Assembly (NCBI GenBank): GCA_021413965.1
Contig: JAIOPI010000019.1
Coordinates: 68,585-132,584 of the forward strand
Length of the DNA: 64,000 bases
DNA from: Lentisphaerota bacterium
GTDB lineage: Bacteria > Verrucomicrobiota > Kiritimatiellia > UBA8416 > JAIOPI01
Direction of reading: 5' to 3'
The translations under genes and the position numbers were made by a program. This document shows positions 1 to 9,210 of this stretch, piece by piece. Each line of letters begins with the position of its first letter. The first letter of the stretch is position 1. The notes below the pieces were generated by a model. The model ran no database searches, was not told where the DNA came from, and saw only the letters and a program-made list of their open reading frames with translations.

Positions 1-3000
1 GCCAGGGTGTCGGCGTCCACGCGCAGCGACTGGACGGAGGTGCCGATACTCTGGCGCGCACGCAGGCCGACGTTGCGGGCCCGCAGGAGGCCGCTGAGCG
101 TGATGCTGCCGGCGGTGGCGTTGAGCACGAGCGTGTTGCCGGCCTGGACATTGCCCACGCCGCCGATGGATCGCGCGCTCATGACCACGTTGCCAGCGGT
201 CGCGCTGATCGAGCCGTTCAGGTTCAGCGTCCCGCCCGGTGCCGCTCCGTAGGCGGTCAGGAAGATTGTTCCGCTGTCGGAGCCGACGGTTGCCCCGGCG
301 TTCTGGCTGATGATCTGGCCGGAAATGTTCACATCGCCGTTGCCGCTGCGAACCGCCCCGCGCTTTTGGATGAAGTCTCCATCCGCCCACAGGGCGACGT
401 CCCCGGCTCCACCCGCGCGCACCGCCGACAAGGCGTTGTTCATCACGATGTCATCGGCCGAGTGCACCAGTACGCTGCCGGAGGTCGCGACGACCGGACC
501 CTGAAGGGTGATGGCGTCCGCGCTGCCGTTGGTAATCACGATATTGCCGCCGGCACTGGCAGCAAGGACCGTGAGTGCGTTGGCCTCGCCGATGTGGATG
601 TTGCCGTTGTTGGCCCGCGCCGAAACCGCGTCCACGTCCGTGTCGATCTCCGCGTTGACCGTTCCGGCGCCGATCGAGCCGCCCACGGCTTCGAGCAGCA
701 GCGAAGGCGTGACGATGCGGGTGGCGTTGTTCCCGTCGTCGAGGATGGAGCCGCCAGCGCTCAACTGAACCTGCTGGCCGGCGCTGAGGGTCTCGACCGT
801 GATGTTGCCGACGACCGTCGCGACTGAGGCGGTGCCTGCGACCGCGATGCCGGTCAGAAAGATCGTGTCGGCCTCGCCGATGTAGACGCTGCCGCCGGGG
901 GCATTGGCCTGCAGGGAGTAGGTCAGCGTGTCAATCTGCCCGGTCGGACCGGGGGCCCCGATGTTGCCCAGCAAGGCCGTCAGGATACCCGTGTCGGCCG
1001 TGATGCGCGTGCTGTTGTCATTGTCGTCCAGCAGTGAATTGGCCGCCGTCAGGGTCGCATCGCCGCCGGTGGAGTTTGTGCCGGCGGTGACCGTGCCGAC
1101 GATGATGTTGCCGGCGGAGTTGGTGATGACGATGTCGCCGCCCGCGGTGACGGTGCCGATGGTGAGGGCATTCTGCTCGCCGACGTGGAAGTCGCCGGCA
1201 TCCGCACGCCCGTTGAGGGTGCCAGCGGTCGTGTCGATTTGGGCGTTGGCGCCCGCCGCGCCCACGGCGTTGCCCGCGTTCAGGGTGACCGTTGCGGCGG
1301 TGATGCGGGTGGCATTGTTGCCGTCGTCGAGCAGGGAGTCGGCGGCACCCAGTGTTGCCGCCGTGCCCGCCGTCACGGTTTCCACCGTCATGACACCGGC
1401 CGAGTTGGTGACCACCACGGCCCCGGCGCTGATGACCGTCTTCAGCGTGATCCCGTTTTGCTCATTGATGAAGATACCGCCGGGGGCTGACGCGATCAGC
1501 GTGCTGGCATCCGTCTCGAGCTGCCCGCTGGCGCCGGTGGCGCCGATGCTGCCGCCGGCCGTCAGCGTCAGGAGATCGCCGCCCACGCGGGTCCCGTTGT
1601 CCAAATCGTCGAGCAGGGAGCCGGCCGCGACCAGGGTCGCGTCGCCGCCCGCGTTCACGGCCCCAGCCGTCATGTTGCCGGCGGAGTTGGTGATGACCAG
1701 GTCGTTGCCCGCCACTACCGTGCCGAGCGTGACGGCATCGGCCTCGCCGATGTGCACATTGCCGCTCGTGCCGTTCGCGTTGAGCGTGCCGGCTGTCGTA
1801 TCCATTTGCGCCGTCGCGCCAGTCGCCCCGATCGACCCGCCTGCGCCCAGTGTCACGGTCGTGCCGGTGATGCGGGTGGCATTGACGCTGTCATCCAGCA
1901 GATCGCCCGCGGCGACCAGGGTGGCGGTGCCCCCCGCCGTCACGGTGTTGACCGTCATGTCGCCGGTACTGTTGGTGACGACGATGTCGCCGGTGGCTGT
2001 GACATTGTTGAGGGTCACGCCGTCGCGCTCGCCAAGGAAAACCCCGCCGCTGGCCGCGGTCACATTCAGCGTCGTGGCGTCGGTTTCAAGCTGGCCGGTC
2101 GCACCGGTTGCGCCGATGGCACCAGCGGCGTTGAGAGTGAGCGTGCTGCCCGCGACGGTCGTGCTGTTGTCTCCGTCGTCCAGGATGGACCCGGCGGCGG
2201 TCAGGGTGACATCGCCGCCCGCGGTGACAACGCCGGCCGTCATGTTGCCGGCGGAGTTGGTGATCACGACGTTGCCACTGGCCGTGACGGTGTCGAGGGT
2301 GACGGCGTTGGATTCACCGACGTTCACGTCGCCAGCCGCGGCGGCCGCGTTGAGTGTGCCCGCGTCCGTATCCATCTGGCCGGTGGCCCCGGCGGCTCCA
2401 ACGGCACCGCCCGCCGCCAGGCTGACCGTGGCCCCCGTGATGCGCGTGCTGTTGTCGTTGTCGTCGATCAGGTTGCCAGCCGCCCCCAGCGTGGCGTCGC
2501 CACCCGCCGTCACCGTGGCGATCGTGAGGTCGCCGGCCGAGTTGGTGATCACAACGTCACCCGTGGCCGTCGCCAGCGTGACCGCAAGGGCATCCGCTTC
2601 GCCGACGTGCAGGTCGCCCGCCCCGGCCGTGGCGACGAGGGCGTCCACGTCCGTGTCGAGCTGTCCGGTCGCACCCGCGGCGCCGATCGCGCCTCCGGCG
2701 GTCAGGTTCACATTCGCGGCCGAGACGCCTGTGGTGTTATCGTCGTCGTCCAGAATGGATCCACCCGCCACGAGCGTCACATCAGCGCCGGACGTGACGG
2801 TGCCGAGCGCCACGCTGTCCGCTTCACCCACGAAGATGCTGTTCGCGCCACCGGACGTGGCGTTCAGTGTTTGGGCCGCCGTGTCGATCTGTGCCGTGGC
2901 GCCGGCCGCGCCGATGGCGCCGGCCGCGTTGAGGGTCACCGCGTTGCCGGTGACGCGCGTGCCATTCGCCCCGTCATCCACCAGGCTCCCGCCGCTGCCG

Positions 3001-6000
3001 AGCAGGACGTCGGCACCGGTCGCTGTGACGGTCCCGACGACCATGTCGGCTGCGCCGTTCGTCACCACGATGTCATCGTTGACCGCGGTGACCGTGCCGA
3101 GCGTCACGCCATCGGCCTCGCCAATGAACACGCCGCCCGCCGCTGCCGACGCGTGGATTGTGTCCACGGCCGTATCCATCTGCGCCACCGCTCCGATGGA
3201 GCCCACGGCCCCGGCCGCGGTGAGTGTAACCGTTCCGCCCGTCACGCGCGTGGCGTTGTCGTTGTCGTCGCCGATACTGCCGCCCGTTGAGGCCAGCGTG
3301 ACATCGCCGCCCGCCTTGACCGTGCCGACCACCATGTCGGCGGCACTCGTCACCACGACGTTGCCGCTGGCGAGCGCCGATTCGAGGCTCAGGTCGTTGA
3401 GTTCGCCGACATGCACGTCACCCGCGGCCGCCGAGGCGAAAAGGGTGATGGCGGCCGTATCGATCTGCTCGGCGGCGCCGGCGGCGCCAACCGCTCCGCC
3501 GGCCGTGAGCGTCACCGTGCTGCCCGTCACGCGGGTCGAGTTCAAGCCGTCGTCAACCAGGGACCCGGCGGCCGTCAGGGTCGCATCGCCGCCCGCTGTG
3601 ACCGCGCCGAGGGTCATATCGCCGGCGGAGTTGGTAACCACGATGTCACCGCTGGCGGTGACGGTGCCAAGCGTGAGCCCGCTGGCTTCGCCGACGTGGA
3701 GGCCGCCGGAGGCCGCCGAGGCGTGAAGGGTGCCGGCGTCGGTGTCGAGTTGCGCGTCGGCACCTGGCGCCCCGATAGCGGATCCCGCGCTCAGCGAGAC
3801 GATGCTGCCCGTGACGCGGGTCGCGTTGTCGTTATCATCGAGAATAGACCCGCCGGCCGCCAGCGTGGCATCGCCTCCGACCGAGATGACGGTGCCGACC
3901 GTCATGTTGCCGGTCGAGTTGGTGACCACGACGTTGCCGATGGCGCCAACACCCGTCAGGATGATGGCATCGGATTCCCCGACGTTCAGATCGCCGCCAA
4001 GTGCGATGGCAGTCAGGGAATCGGCGGCGGTATCGATCTGGCCGGTCGGGCCTGTCGCGCCAATGGCCGCGCCTGCCACGAGGGCAACCGTGCCGCCGGT
4101 GACGCGCGTGCTGTTCAGGTTGTCGTCCAGCAGGGATCCCGTGCTGCTGGTGAGGGTGACGGCCTGTCCGGAAACGGAGCCGATGGTCATGTCGCCCGCG
4201 AGGTTCTGGACGGTAACGGTGCTGCTGGCGCTCAGCGCGCCGAGCGTGACGGCGTCGGTCTCGATGATGCGGATATCGCCCGCGGCGGCCGTAGCGTTGA
4301 GCGTGTCGGCGGTCGTGTCAAGCTGGCCGTTCGCCGCGTCGGTACCGATCGTGCCGCCGGCCGTCAGGGTGACGGTGTCACCGGTGATGCGGGTCAGGTC
4401 GTTGTTGTCATCGAGGAGGGAGCCCCCTGCAGCCAGGGTGGTGTTGCCGCCCGCCGACACGGTGACGAGGGTCAGGTCGCCGCTCGAATTGGTCACCACC
4501 ACATCGCCGCCCGCCGTCAAAGAGGTCAGGGTGGCCGCATCGGTCTCGCCGATGTGAATGCTGCCGCTGGTGGCCGTGACTGTGAGGGCATCCGCCTGGG
4601 TCTCGAGCTGGCCGGTCGCGCCCGTGGCGCCGACGGCGTTGCCTGCCGTGAGCGTGACCGTGGTGCCCGCCACGCGCGTGGCGTTGTCGCCGTCGTCGAG
4701 GATGGAACCGTCCGCGCTGAGGGTGGCGGTGCTGCCGGCGGCTACGGTGCCGGCCGTGAGATTGGCGCCGTCGACGACGGCGAGGGTGATGGCGCCTGAC
4801 GCCGTGGCGTTAGTCACGGTCAGGGCGCCTCCGCCCGATTGTGTCAGGGCGATGGCGCCGGAGCCGGTGCGCAGGGCGCCGGCCGTCGTCGCGGCGGCGC
4901 TGGAATTGAGCAGCGTGACGTCGCCATTCGTGGTGATCGCATCGATGGATCGCGTGGCGAGTTGCGCCTGGATCCCTTCGCCGGCGGTCAGGGCGATCGC
5001 TTGTTCAGTCAGCGTGAAGTTGTCGGGGTCGGTGATGGCGCCCGCGGCCGTCAGGGACAGGGCGCTGGCGCCGTCCGGATTGATAGCGGCGGCCACCAGG
5101 ATGTTGCTGCCGCGGATCGCGATTTGCTGGGCCGTGATCGTGTCGAGCTCAGCGTCGGACAGGCCCAGAGCCGCCGCGGGATCTGCGGTGCCGAGTTTCA
5201 CGTCGTTGGTCGACGTCAGCGTCTGTAGCGCGACGGTCTGCCCGGCGACCGAGCTGCTGCCGGGCGTGAGCGTCATGGCGTCGGCGGTCAGGGTGACGTG
5301 GCCACCCGCGCTGATGGCGGCAGCGTTGGTCAGAACCGGGGTCGTGACGGCCAGGTTCTGACCGGCGGTCAGCCCGGCGTGGGGTGCGGTGGCCACCACG
5401 GTCAGCGGGCTGGCGTCGATGAGCGCGATGCTGCCGCCGGCCGTGCCGGAGACCGTATTGAAACTGTTGCTGGTCGAGGTCAGCGCGACGTTCGTGCCGG
5501 CCCGGAAGACCAACCGGTCCGTCAGGAGCGCTGCGGACGCGGGATCCTGCGTGATGGAATTCGTCGCCGAGAGGTCGATGAGGTTGGTTGCCGCGAGGTA
5601 CCCGTTGACGACGATATCAACCCCTGCTGTGACTATGATGGATAGGGGATCGATTCTGCCGGTTTTATCAATCTCGACCGATCCCGCAGAAATGATTGAG
5701 ACGGCACCCGTTGCGGTGTCAATCTTGCCTGCAATGAACACCCTTGGGACTCCGTGGGGTGATTGAGCGCCCGTCTTCCCGTGCAGGTTTACGTTGCCTC
5801 CCGCGACGAGCCGCGTGTCCGAACTCAGCGCAATGCTGGCGTTGATGTTTGTGAAGGCGGGAATGGAGAAGTATGAGCCTGCCAGGGAAATATCACCGGT
5901 GGCAATTAGCGTGGAGTTGGAAATCCCCACGCCGCCGATTCCATTGCCGTCAGAATCTGCGCTCAGTTTAATATCGCCATCGGTGGCGTGAAGGGATCCA

Positions 6001-9000
6001 TTGACGACAACTATGTTTCCTTTTGCCGATTTGGCTATGAAATCGTTGGTCAATCCGCCACTTATGAAGAGGTCTTGATTGGTGGTACTAGACTTGAGGA
6101 CCACGTGACTGGCAGCAGTGGCATTGCTCGCGTACGTATAGACGGCAGCGGGTGAGTGCTGCTCAATGATTCCGTCGACGAAAGCGTTTGGCACGATGTC
6201 GTTTCCTGACTTGTATCCTGTATCGACGCGTGCTTTCTCCGATCCAAGGACGACGTCGGCCTTGAGAACAATTCCATCACCGGCATAAATCGAAATGTTG
6301 TCATTGGGGTTGCTATCGTCCGAGCTCACAACAGGCCCCAATATGGTCAGAACGCCTACCGCTTGGGTGTATACGATGTCTCCGTTTGGAGTGAAGATGC
6401 CCGATATGGAGGAGTCACCCTGCCGCTTGTTCTCCAACAGGATGTTACCAGCCGCCGTGTTCGTCACCATCGCCGTGACCAGCGGCGTGCTGATGTCCAG
6501 CGGATCTTTGCTGGAGACTTGGCCACGGACATCACCAAAGGAGTGCAGGTCCACTTCCTGGGCATTAATCACGCCATTGGTCTGCAGGATCGCACCGCCA
6601 GACAGGATGGACGCCTTCCCGCCAGCTGTGATGGGCCCTGTCGTGAGGGTGCCCGCTGATTCGAGGGCGATGTTCCCGCCCGCCTGGGCATTCGTGACGA
6701 ACGCCTCGAAGCCGCCATCACGCAGGAAAATGTTAGTTCCCGCGACCAGCCCGATGCTGCCGACATCCGTATCCACCTGCGCCATGGCGCCAGCCGCACC
6801 AATGTTTCCACCGGCCTGGAGCCGCAGGGTGGAGGCGGTGATCGAAGTGGTATCGTCGCCGTCGTCGAGGATGCTACCCTGGGTGGTCAGGCGCAGGGTG
6901 CTGCCGGCGCCCGCCATAACCACAGTGAGATCCCCGGCGGCGGTGATGGCCGCGTTGGTTTGCGCCGAGATGAAGTTGAGCGTGGTGGCATCCCGTTCGT
7001 CAATCCACAGGCTGCGCGCGGTGGCGTTGAGCGTCGTGCTGGCCACATCGAGCTGCCCGGTGGGCCCCGCCGCCCCGATGTCACCATTCGCCGCGGTTAG
7101 CGTGATGGTGCCGCCCGTGACGCGCGTGGCGTTATTCAAGTCATCGACCAGCGAACCGGCCGCGCTCAGGGTGGCGCCGCCGCCGGCCGTCACGGTGCCG
7201 ACGGTCATGTTGCCCGCGCTGTTCGTGACCACAACGTTCCCGCCGGCCGTCACCGTCCCGATCGTGACCGCGTCGAGTTCGCCGAGGTGCACATCCCCGG
7301 TCGTGGCCGCCGCGTTCAACGTGCCGGCGTCCGTATCGATCTGGCCGGTGGCGCCGGCCGCGCCAATGCTGGCGCCCGCTGTCAGATTGACCGTGCCGCC
7401 CGCGATGGTGGTCGCGTTGTTGCCGTCGTCCAGGATTCCGGAACCCGCGATCAGAGTGACAACGCCGGCGCCCGCATCGAGGTTAGCACCCAGCGCGATG
7501 GCGTTGGTGACGGTCACGTTCAGCGTCCCGCCGCCGGTTTGCACGCTGCCGTTGCCAGTGTTGGCAAAGTTCGCGCCGCTGGCGGTAAAGTCGCCCCCGT
7601 TGAGTTCGACGCGCCCCGTGATGGTGACGTCGCCTGCGCCGGAGCCGTCGGCGTCTGCCAGCAGGGCAAGGCCCAGTTGATCCGTGGTGAGCAGCGTGTC
7701 GCTGTCGACAATGTCGGCAGCGATCGACAGGTTGTTGGCCGCCATCAGGGTAAGGGTGTTGGTGCCGCTCAGGTCATAGTCCAGATCCGCGTCTTCCAGC
7801 CAGGTGATGTTGCCGTCGACCAGATTGGTGGTCGTGGTGGTGATCACCACGTTGGCGCCGTTCGTCAGGGCCGCGCGGACCCAGATGACGTTTAGTATGG
7901 ATTCCGCATCCATGGCGATGAAGGGGCTGTTGGTGCTGATCTGGACCGCCGCCAGGCCGTTGCTGATGGTGATGTTGCTGGGGTCGATCAGCCAGGTGCC
8001 GGCCGCGCCCGCGGGAGCCGAGACGTCAGGCGTGGCGCCGATGTGGAAACTTTCGTGGCCACTGGTCTCGACCAGGCCGCCGTTGCCGGACTGGGCCCCG
8101 CCGCGGGCCTCCAGGCGGGCGCCCGTGGCCACGGTCGCGGAACGGTCGCCAACAACAAGGATGGTGCCGCCATTGCCGATGAGTCCGGCGTTTGCCGTGG
8201 TGACGCTGTCCGCGCTGAGGACGACCGCATCCGACGCGCGGAGCTCAACCGTGCCGCCGTCGCCCAGCAGGCCGTCCGCCTGGATCGTGCCGAACTGGCC
8301 GACCTGGGTTCCGGACACGCGCACCTCGCCGCCCTGTATGCCGGACACGGTGATGCTGCCCTGGTTGATGACCGTTCCGGCCTGGTCCGCCGGCGCCCCC
8401 GCGCTGGCCATGGCCGCCGTCAGTTGGGCGAGAACCGTGGACTGCTCCTGCTCCGTCGAGGTTGATGGAGCGGGAACGGCACCGGTGGCCTCCGCCGCCG
8501 GGGCGGTTGCGATGTCCGGCGCCGCATTGGTCAAGGTGCTGGGATCCGTATCGACCCCATCGATCACCAGGTGCACCTCGCCGCCCGCCACGCGGTCGAT
8601 CAGCACGGAGCCGCCAGCCGCCAGAATCACGTCCGACGCGCTGATGGAGCCGCTGTTGGCCACGGCGCCGCCGATCAGGTACACGAAGCCGCCGTTCAGG
8701 GAGCCCTGGTTCACGACATCCCCGCCACCGCCGGCGAAGGCCAGCCGCCCCGCCATGAAGTCGTTGTCGCTCATGTTGAGCGCGGAAGCAACGAGCCCGC
8801 CGACGTCGACGTTGGCGGAAGGCGAGAAGAGGATGCCGTTGGGGTTAATAAGGAAGACGCGCCCGTTGGCCAGCAGCGCACCCGCGATCTCGCTGGGGTC
8901 GCCGCCCACCACGCGGTTGAGAATGGCCGCGCTTGACCCCGGCTGCACGAACTGCAGCGACTCGCCCGAGAGGATGTCAAATCCCTCGTAATTCACGATG

Positions 9001-9194
9001 GCGCGGTCGGTGCCTTGATACACCACGACGGCATTTCCGTTGCGGGTGTAGGACACGTCCCCCGACACCACCTGGGGGCCGCGCGGCATCGCCAGCACCG
9101 GCAGGATCGGACTGAGGACCATGTACAGGGCCATGAGCCAGGTGGTCGCTCGCAGGACGGGACTCCGGCGAATACGTTGTCTTGGGGTCAGCAT
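1..9194 (-). CDS. Giant TpsA-type exoprotein (filamentous haemagglutinin-like), 3' end outside window
   Basis: One uninterrupted reading frame runs from the ATG at 9194 off the left edge, giving at least 3,064 residues. A GGAGG ribosome site lies 6 nt before the ATG, and the stop of the tpsB-like gene is only 16 nt upstream. The N-terminus has an extended Sec signal (about residues 1-36, ending PVLAMP). A TPS secretion domain follows (about 40-150) with the family hallmark NPNGILF near residue 115. The rest is Gly/Ala/Thr/Asn-rich, as expected of a long beta-helix. At least 18 copies of a unit of about 95 residues occur, each marked by a LLDDxxNxTR motif. A non-repetitive, AT-richer stretch separates two repeat blocks (roughly 5000-6800). 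The protein is expected to be secreted across the outer membrane by the adjacent TpsB and displayed as an adhesin or matrix protein. The C-terminus is not visible, so a terminal toxin or anchor domain cannot be judged. All longer frames on the plus strand here are antisense shadows. Confidence 0.9.
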   Translation of the reverse strand, partial: MLTPRQRIRRSPVLRATTWLMALYMVLSPILPVLAMPRGPQVVSGDVSYTRNGNAVVVYQGTDRAIVNYEGFDILSGESLQFVQPGSSAAILNRVVGGDPSEIAGALLANGRVFLINPNGILFSPSANVDVGGLVASALNMSDNDFMAGRLAFAGGGGDVVNQGSLNGGFVYLIGGAVANSGSISASDVILAAGGSVLIDRVAGGEVHLVIDGVDTDPSTLTNAAPDIATAPAAEATGAVPAPSTSTEQEQSTVLAQLTAAMASAGAPADQAGTVINQGSITVSGIQGGEVRVSGTQVGQFGTIQADGLLGDGGTVELRASDAVVLSADSVTTANAGLIGNGGTILVVGDRSATVATGARLEARGGAQSGNGGLVETSGHESFHIGATPDVSAPAGAAGTWLIDPSNITISNGLAAVQISTNSPFIAMDAESILNVIWVRAALTNGANVVITTTTTNLVDGNITWLEDADLDYDLSGTNTLTLMAANNLSIAADIVDSDTLLTTDQLGLALLADADGSGAGDVTITGRVELNGGDFTASGANFANTGNGSVQTGGGTLNVTVTNAIALGANLDAGAGVVTLIAGSGILDDGNNATTIAGGTVNLTAGASIGAAGATGQIDTDAGTLNAAATTGDVHLGELDAVTIGTVTAGGNVVVTNSAGNMTVGTVTAGGGATLSAAGSLVDDLNNATRVTGGTITLTAANGDIGAAGPTGQLDVASTTLNATARSLWIDERDATTLNFISAQTNAAITAAGDLTVVMAGAGSTLRLTTQGSILDDGDDTTSITASTLRLQAGGNIGAAGAMAQVDTDVGSIGLVAGTNIFLRDGGFEAFVTNAQAGGNIALESAGTLTTGPITAGGKASILSGGAILQTNGVINAQEVDLHSFGDVRGQVSSKDPLDISTPLVTAMVTNTAAGNILLENKRQGDSSISGIFTPNGDIVYTQAVGVLTILGPVVSSDDSNPNDNISIYAGDGIVLKADVVLGSEKARVDTGYKSGNDIVPNAFVDGIIEQHSPAAVYTYASNATAASHVVLKSSTTNQDLFISGGLTNDFIAKSAKGNIVVVNGSLHATDGDIKLSADSDGNGIGGVGISNSTLIATGDISLAGSYFSIPAFTNINASIALSSDTRLVAGGNVNLHGKTGAQSPHGVPRVFIAGKIDTATGAVSIISAGSVEIDKTGRIDPLSIIVTAGVDIVVNGYLAATNLIDLSATNSITQDPASAALLTDRLVFRAGTNVALTSTSNSFNTVSGTAGGSIALIDASPLTVVATAPHAGLTAGQNLAVTTPVLTNAAAISAGGHVTLTADAMTLTPGSSSVAGQTVALQTLTSTNDVKLGTADPAAALGLSDAELDTITAQQIAIRGSNILVAAAINPDGASALSLTAAGAITDPDNFTLTEQAIALTAGEGIQAQLATRSIDAITTNGDVTLLNSSAAATTAGALRTGSGAIALTQSGGGALTVTNATASGAITLAVVDGANLTAGTVAAGSTATLSADGSILDDGDNATRVAGTTVTLTAGNAVGATGATGQLETQADALTVTATSGSIHIGETDAATLTSLTAGGDVVVTNSSGDLTLVTVSAGGNTTLAAGGSLLDDNNDLTRITGDTVTLTAGGTIGTDAANGQLDTTADTLNATAAAGDIRIIETDAVTLGALSASSTVTVQNLAGDMTIGSVSGQAVTLTSSTGSLLDDNLNSTRVTGGTVALVAGAAIGATGPTGQIDTAADSLTAIALGGDLNVGESDAIILTGVGAIGNVVVTNSTGNMTVGTVISVGGDATLAAGGSILDDNDNATRVTGSIVSLSAGSAIGAPGADAQLDTDAGTLHASAASGGLHVGEASGLTLGTVTASGDIVVTNSAGDMTLGAVTAGGDATLTAAGSLVDDGLNSTRVTGSTVTLTAGGAVGAAGAAEQIDTAAITLFASAAAGDVHVGELNDLSLESALASGNVVVTSAADMVVGTVKAGGDVTLASTGGSIGDDNDNATRVTGGTVTLTAAGAVGSIGAVAQMDTAVDTIHASAAAGGVFIGEADGVTLGTVTAVNDDIVVTNGAADMVVGTVTATGADVLLGSGGSLVDDGANGTRVTGNAVTLNAAGAIGAAGATAQIDTAAQTLNATSGGANSIFVGEADSVALGTVTSGADVTLVAGGSILDDDDNTTGVSAANVNLTAGGAIGAAGATGQLDTDVDALVATAGAGDLHVGEADALAVTLATATGDVVITNSAGDLTIATVTAGGDATLGAAGNLIDDNDNSTRITGATVSLAAGGAVGAAGATGQMDTDAGTLNAAAAAGDVNVGESNAVTLDTVTASGNVVITNSAGNMTAGVVTAGGDVTLTAAGSILDDGDNSTTVAGSTLTLNAAGAIGATGATGQLETDATTLNVTAASGGVFLGERDGVTLNNVTATGDIVVTNSTGDMTVNTVTAGGTATLVAAGDLLDDSVNATRITGTTVTLGAGGSIGATGATAQMDTTAGTLNANGTSGNVHIGEADAVTLGTVVAGNDLVITNSAGNMTAGAVNAGGDATLVAAGSLLDDLDNGTRVGGDLLTLTAGGSIGATGASGQLETDASTLIASAPGGIFINEQNGITLKTVISAGAVVVTNSAGVMTVETVTAGTAATLGAADSLLDDGNNATRITAATVTLNAGNAVGAAGANAQIDTTAGTLNGRADAGDFHVGEQNALTIGTVTAGGDIVITNSAGNIIVGTVTAGTNSTGGDATLTAANSLLDDNDNSTRITADTGILTALLGNIGAPGPTGQIDTLTYSLQANAPGGSVYIGEADTIFLTGIAVAGTASVATVVGNITVETLSAGQQVQLSAGGSILDDGNNATRIVTPSLLLEAVGGSIGAGTVNAEIDTDVDAVSARANNGNIHIGEANALTVLAASAGGNIVITNGSADAITLQGPVVATSGSVLVHSADDIVMNNALSAVRAGGAGDVALWADGDFIQKRGAVRSGNGDVNISGQIISQNAGATVGSDSGTIFLTAYGAAPGGTLNLNGSISATAGNVVMSARSIGGVGNVQAGNTLVLNATAGSITLSGLLRARNVGLRARQSIGTSVQSLRVDADTL
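690..4760 (-). repeat. 285-bp (95-codon) tandem coding repeats, block A of TpsA, 15 copies
   Basis: The codon pair for the Asp-Asp of LLDD recurs at plus-strand positions 735, 1023, 1323, 1605, 1890, 2175, 2460, 2745, 2973, 3264, 3549, 3834, 4122, 4407 and 4692. Eight of the fourteen spacings are exactly 285 bp; one unit is shortened to 228 bp. Each unit reads approximately DDxxNATRVTGGTVTLTAGG, then IGAAGATGQxDTDAGTL, then HVGExDAVTLGTVTA, then GDVVVTNSAGDMTVG. Copies differ at many synonymous sites, so this is not a recent perfect tandem expansion. Confidence 0.9.
6840..7450 (-). repeat. Second block of the 285-bp TpsA repeat, 3 copies
   Basis: The LLDD marker codons recur at 6861, 7140 and 7425 (spacings 279 and 285 bp) in the same reading frame as block A. 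The units keep the IGAAG, TGQxD and TxGDLTV elements. About 2.1 kb of non-repetitive exoprotein sequence separates this block from block A. Confidence 0.8.
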
Positions 9195-9210
9195 GGGCTA
9201 CCTCCGCTTT

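Noticed and set aside
7-9115. Long plus-strand open frames rich in Ala/Val/Pro/Ser, including one of 932 codons at 928-3726
   Set aside because: They are antisense to the exoprotein frame. Their pattern repeats with the 285-bp unit, and they lack ribosome sites and family features.
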